Origin: Alphaproteobacteria bacterium
GTDB lineage: Bacteria; Pseudomonadota; Alphaproteobacteria; Sphingomonadales; Sphingomonadaceae
NCBI GenBank assembly: GCA_018830415.1
Contig: JAHJSJ010000003.1
Location: 1-7,469, forward strand
Length of the DNA stretch: 7,469 bases
Reading direction: 5' to 3'
In this document: piece after piece, positions 5,368 through 7,469 of the stretch
How the letters are laid out: each line of letters begins with the position of its first letter
Numbering within the stretch: the stretch's first letter is position 1
The notes under the pieces: model-generated
What the model was told of the DNA's origin: nothing
What the model saw: only the letters and a program-made list of their open reading frames with translations
The model's database searches: none
Made by a program: the position numbers and the translations under genes

Positions 5368-6834
5368 CTAGCTGAACAAATCATCTTGCTTGGGCGGGGC
5401 TGCGGGGCGCGGTGTGGGGGCTGGGCGCGGTGTGGGCGGGGTCGCAGCGCCAGACGGCAAAGCATCCAACCTACCATCACGGAATTGCAGCACCAGCGCC
5501 GCCTCACGCGCGGCCTCGGCGCGGGTAGTCAGCGCCTTGCCGCCAGCATCGCGGATGATCGCATAGCCGCGCTCCAATGGCTTTTCCGGGTGCAGCTGGC
5601 TCATTACCCGCGTCAGCGCAGCGAGCCGGTCTGTGCCTTGGCGGATCGGCCGATCAATCAGCGCAGGCGTCAGCCGCGTCCGATCCAGCCGCCGCGCCGC
5701 TTCGGCAGCACTCCGCGTCAGCAGGCTGGGCGATAGCCGCGCTGCGACGCCTGCCAGCCGTTCGCGCCCTTTGGCCGAGCGTTCACCAAGGCCGCGCCGC
5801 AATCGCTCAGCCAGATCATCCAGCCGCTGCGTCTGCGCCTGCAACAACGCCTCGGGCCGGGGCAGCAGCCGCGCGCGCGCCGCCAGCCGTTCGCGCCCCA
5901 ATTCGACCGGGCGATAGACCGCGCGCCGTTGCCGAGCGCCAAGATCGGCCAGCGTCATCGCCAGATCAGCGCGCACCGGCACCGCCATTTCCGCCGCCGC
6001 CGTGGGTGTGGGGGCGCGGCGGTCAGCGGCAAAATCAGCCAGTGTGGTGTCAGTTTCGTGCCCCACCGCCGAGATCACCGGGATGGTGCATTCGGCGATG
6101 GCGCGCACCACCACTTCCTCGTTGAAGCTCCACAAGTCCTCAATCGACCCGCCCCCGCGCGCGACAATCACCACGTCGGGCCGCGGCACCGCCCCACCCG
6201 GTTGCAGCGCAGAGAACCCCCGCACCGCCGCCGCCACCTGTTCCGCCGCGCCCTGCCCCTGCACCAGCACCGGCCAGACCACCACATGGGTGGGAAAGCG
6301 ATCTGCCAGCCGGTGGAGGATATCGCGGATCACCGCGCCGGTGGGCGATGTCACCACCCCGATCACTTGGGGCAGAAAAGGCAGGCGGCGCTTCTTGCTA
6401 TCCGCGAACAGCCCTTCGGCCGCCAGCCTTGCGCGGGTCTTCTCCAGCAACGCCAGCAGCGCGCCCTCGCCCGCCAATTCCAGCGAATCGATCACGATCT
6501 GGTATTTCGACCGGCCCGGATAGGTGGTCAGTTTGCCGGTCGCGATCACCTCCAGCCCGTCTTCGGCGCGGAAGGCGAGCCGCTGGGCATTGCCCTTCCA
6601 CATCACCCCGTCGATCACCGCGCCTTCATCTTTCAGCGCGCAGTAGAAATGGCCCGACGCGGCGCGTTTGACCCCGGAAAGCTCCCCGCGCAGCCGCACA
6701 AAGCCGAAGCGATCCTCGACCGTGCGCTTCAGCAGCGCGGATATTTCGCTGATGGTGAGCGGCTGTGCGTTGTCGCCGCCGCGCGAGCGCGCTACCAGCC
6801 CGGCATCATCATCGTGTATCGGCGGAGGGGCCAT
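5368..6834 (-). CDS. xseA: Exodeoxyribonuclease VII large subunit
   Basis: XseA is the catalytic large subunit of exonuclease VII, which with several XseB subunits degrades single-stranded DNA from both ends. The 488-residue protein has an N-terminal OB-fold (about 24-120: PLTISEISALLKRTVEDRFG, VRLRGELSGVKRAASGHFYCALKD, VIDGVMWKG), then the nuclease domain with GVVTSPTGAVIRDILHRL (159-175), VVIVARGGGSIEDLWSFNEE (221-240) and PVISAVGHETDTTLADFAADRRAPTPTAAAE (252-282). Long Ala/Arg/Leu-rich helices (about 290-405) follow, which in this family form the extended coiled-coil arm that binds XseB. Residues 460-481 are a Pro/Ala/Thr-rich tail ending in KQDDLFS. ATG 6834 has AGGA 5 nt upstream and matches typical N-termini; the frame stays open to 6909 but inside purD. 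xseB is not in the window. It heads the minus-strand operon through DUF2093, M23 and the esterase-like gene. Confidence 0.95.
   Translation of the reverse strand: MAPPPIHDDDAGLVARSRGGDNAQPLTISEISALLKRTVEDRFGFVRLRGELSGVKRAASGHFYCALKDEGAVIDGVMWKGNAQRLAFRAEDGLEVIATGKLTTYPGRSKYQIVIDSLELAGEGALLALLEKTRARLAAEGLFADSKKRRLPFLPQVIGVVTSPTGAVIRDILHRLADRFPTHVVVWPVLVQGQGAAEQVAAAVRGFSALQPGGAVPRPDVVIVARGGGSIEDLWSFNEEVVVRAIAECTIPVISAVGHETDTTLADFAADRRAPTPTAAAEMAVPVRADLAMTLADLGARQRRAVYRPVELGRERLAARARLLPRPEALLQAQTQRLDDLAERLRRGLGERSAKGRERLAGVAARLSPSLLTRSAAEAARRLDRTRLTPALIDRPIRQGTDRLAALTRVMSQLHPEKPLERGYAIIRDAGGKALTTRAEAAREAALVLQFRDGRLDALPSGAATPPTPRPAPTPRPAAPPKQDDLFS
6824..6830 (+). promoter_or_regulatory. Ribosome binding site of purD, inside xseA
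   Basis: GGAGGGG precedes the purD ATG (6833), with the GGAGG core ending 4 nt before it. On the other strand these bases are codons 2-4 of xseA (Ala-Pro-Pro), so this part of the xseA N-terminus is constrained by the purD translation signal. Confidence 0.75.
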
Positions 6835-7469
6835 GAATATCCTGCTTCTGGGTTCGGGAGGCCGCGAACATGCGCTGGCATGGCAATTGGCGCAATCCCC
6901 TGCCTGCACCCGGCTTTACGCTGCCCCCGGAAATCCCGGTATTGCCGAGGAGGCGCAATGCGCGGCGCTCGACGTGAGCGACCACGGCGCGGTGATCGCC
7001 TTTTGCGAAGCCAAAGCGATTGATCTTGTGGTGATCGGGCCGGAAGCGCCGTTGGTGGACGGGCTCTCCGACAGCTTGCGCGCCGCCGGGGTGCCGGTGT
7101 TCGGCCCCTCGCAGGCAGCGGCACAACTGGAAGGTTCCAAGGGCTTCACCAAGGATCTGTGCGCCCGCGCGGGCATCCCGACCGCAGGCTATGTCCGCAC
7201 CGCATCGCTGGCAGAAGCCCGCGCCGCGATCACCCGGTTCCAGCCGCCCTATGTGCTCAAGGCCGATGGCTTGGCGGCGGGCAAGGGCGTGGTGATCGCC
7301 GAAACGCTGGCCGAGGCAGACGCCGCGCTCGCCGACATGTTCGCCGGAGCATTCGGCGCGGCCGGGGCCGAGGTGGTGATCGAGGAATTCATGCACGGCG
7401 AGGAGGCGAGCTTCTTTGCGCTCACCGATGGCACCACCATCATCCCCTTCGGTTCTGCGCAGGATCACA
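6833..7469 (+). CDS. purD: Phosphoribosylamine--glycine ligase, N-terminal half (3' end outside window)
   Basis: PurD (GAR synthetase) joins glycine to 5-phosphoribosylamine using ATP, step two of de novo purine synthesis, in the cytosol. About 212 residues are visible, roughly half of the usual 420-430. They cover the N-terminal nucleotide-fold domain (MNILLLGSGGREHALAW, APGNPG, DLVVIGPEAPLVDGL, VFGPSQAAAQLEGSKGFTK) and the start of the ATP-grasp domain (YVLKADGLAAGKGVVIA, VVIEEFMHGEEASFFALTDG, IIPFGSAQDH). No break or missing signature is seen up to the window end. The start is firm: GGAGGGG lies directly upstream and the protein begins with the canonical strand and glycine loop. Its start codon shares two bases with that of the divergent xseA, so its promoter must lie inside xseA or purD must be read from a longer transcript. 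Confidence 0.96.
   Translation, partial: MNILLLGSGGREHALAWQLAQSPACTRLYAAPGNPGIAEEAQCAALDVSDHGAVIAFCEAKAIDLVVIGPEAPLVDGLSDSLRAAGVPVFGPSQAAAQLEGSKGFTKDLCARAGIPTAGYVRTASLAEARAAITRFQPPYVLKADGLAAGKGVVIAETLAEADAALADMFAGAFGAAGAEVVIEEFMHGEEASFFALTDGTTIIPFGSAQDH
6840..6843 (-). promoter_or_regulatory. Ribosome binding site of xseA, inside purD
   Basis: On the minus strand AGGA lies 5 nt before the xseA ATG at 6834. The same bases encode Ile-Leu (residues 3-4) of PurD on the plus strand. This supports 6834 as the true xseA start. Confidence 0.55.

Noticed and set aside
6835..6909. N-terminal extension of XseA to an upstream start near 6909
   Set aside because: The extra 25 residues lie wholly within purD codons and show no similarity to XseA N-termini; ATG 6834 has a ribosome binding site.
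5929..7023. 364-codon plus-strand open frame
   Set aside because: It is the antisense of xseA and then an out-of-frame reading of purD. The His/Arg/Pro-rich translation is typical of a shadow frame.

Overview
The window is high-GC chromosomal DNA with dense, short-spaced housekeeping genes. The gene content (a LytTR regulator, nadC, an RNase T2, tadA, rpmB with a 95-residue L28, an xseA-DUF2093-M23 cluster, purD), the protein sequences and a TTGACG-type -35 box suggest an alphaproteobacterium, most likely Sphingomonadales (Erythrobacter/Sphingomonas-like). The taxonomic call is inference from protein flavour; no search was run. There are no rRNA or tRNA genes, insertion sequences, CRISPR arrays or prophage genes, and no gene-free stretch over about 140 bases.

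Layout. Positions 1-435 hold the C-terminal end of a LytTR-type DNA-binding regulator (+). A 107-bp nested palindromic element (445-551) follows, and its right edge touches the ribosome binding site of nadC (563-1438, +; NAD biosynthesis). nadC overlaps a secreted RNase T2-family gene (1438-2145, +) by one base (TAATG); this RNase lacks the usual His-Glu pair of its second active-site block. The convergent gap 2146-2282 holds a perfect match to the ParB centromere site parS (2205-2220) and a long inverted repeat that looks like the tadA terminator. tadA (2283-2738, -; tRNA wobble A-to-I editing) and rpmB (2868-3155, +; ribosomal protein L28) are divergent, and rpmB ends in a clear intrinsic terminator (3196-3220).

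Positions 3232-6834 are a four-gene minus-strand run transcribed from xseA (exonuclease VII large subunit) through a small DUF2093 protein and an exported M23 metallopeptidase to an exported phytase-like esterase-family protein. Gaps are 12, 11 and 1 nt, so one operon is likely. xseA and purD (6833 onward, +, cut by the window end) are head to head with start codons sharing two bases of a CATG, so each gene's 5' signals lie inside the other's coding sequence.

I do not see a new multi-gene system. The points most worth a second look are the parS site, the overlapping xseA/purD starts, a candidate sliding-clamp-binding tail on XseA, the altered RNase T2 active site, and the two palindromic intergenic elements.
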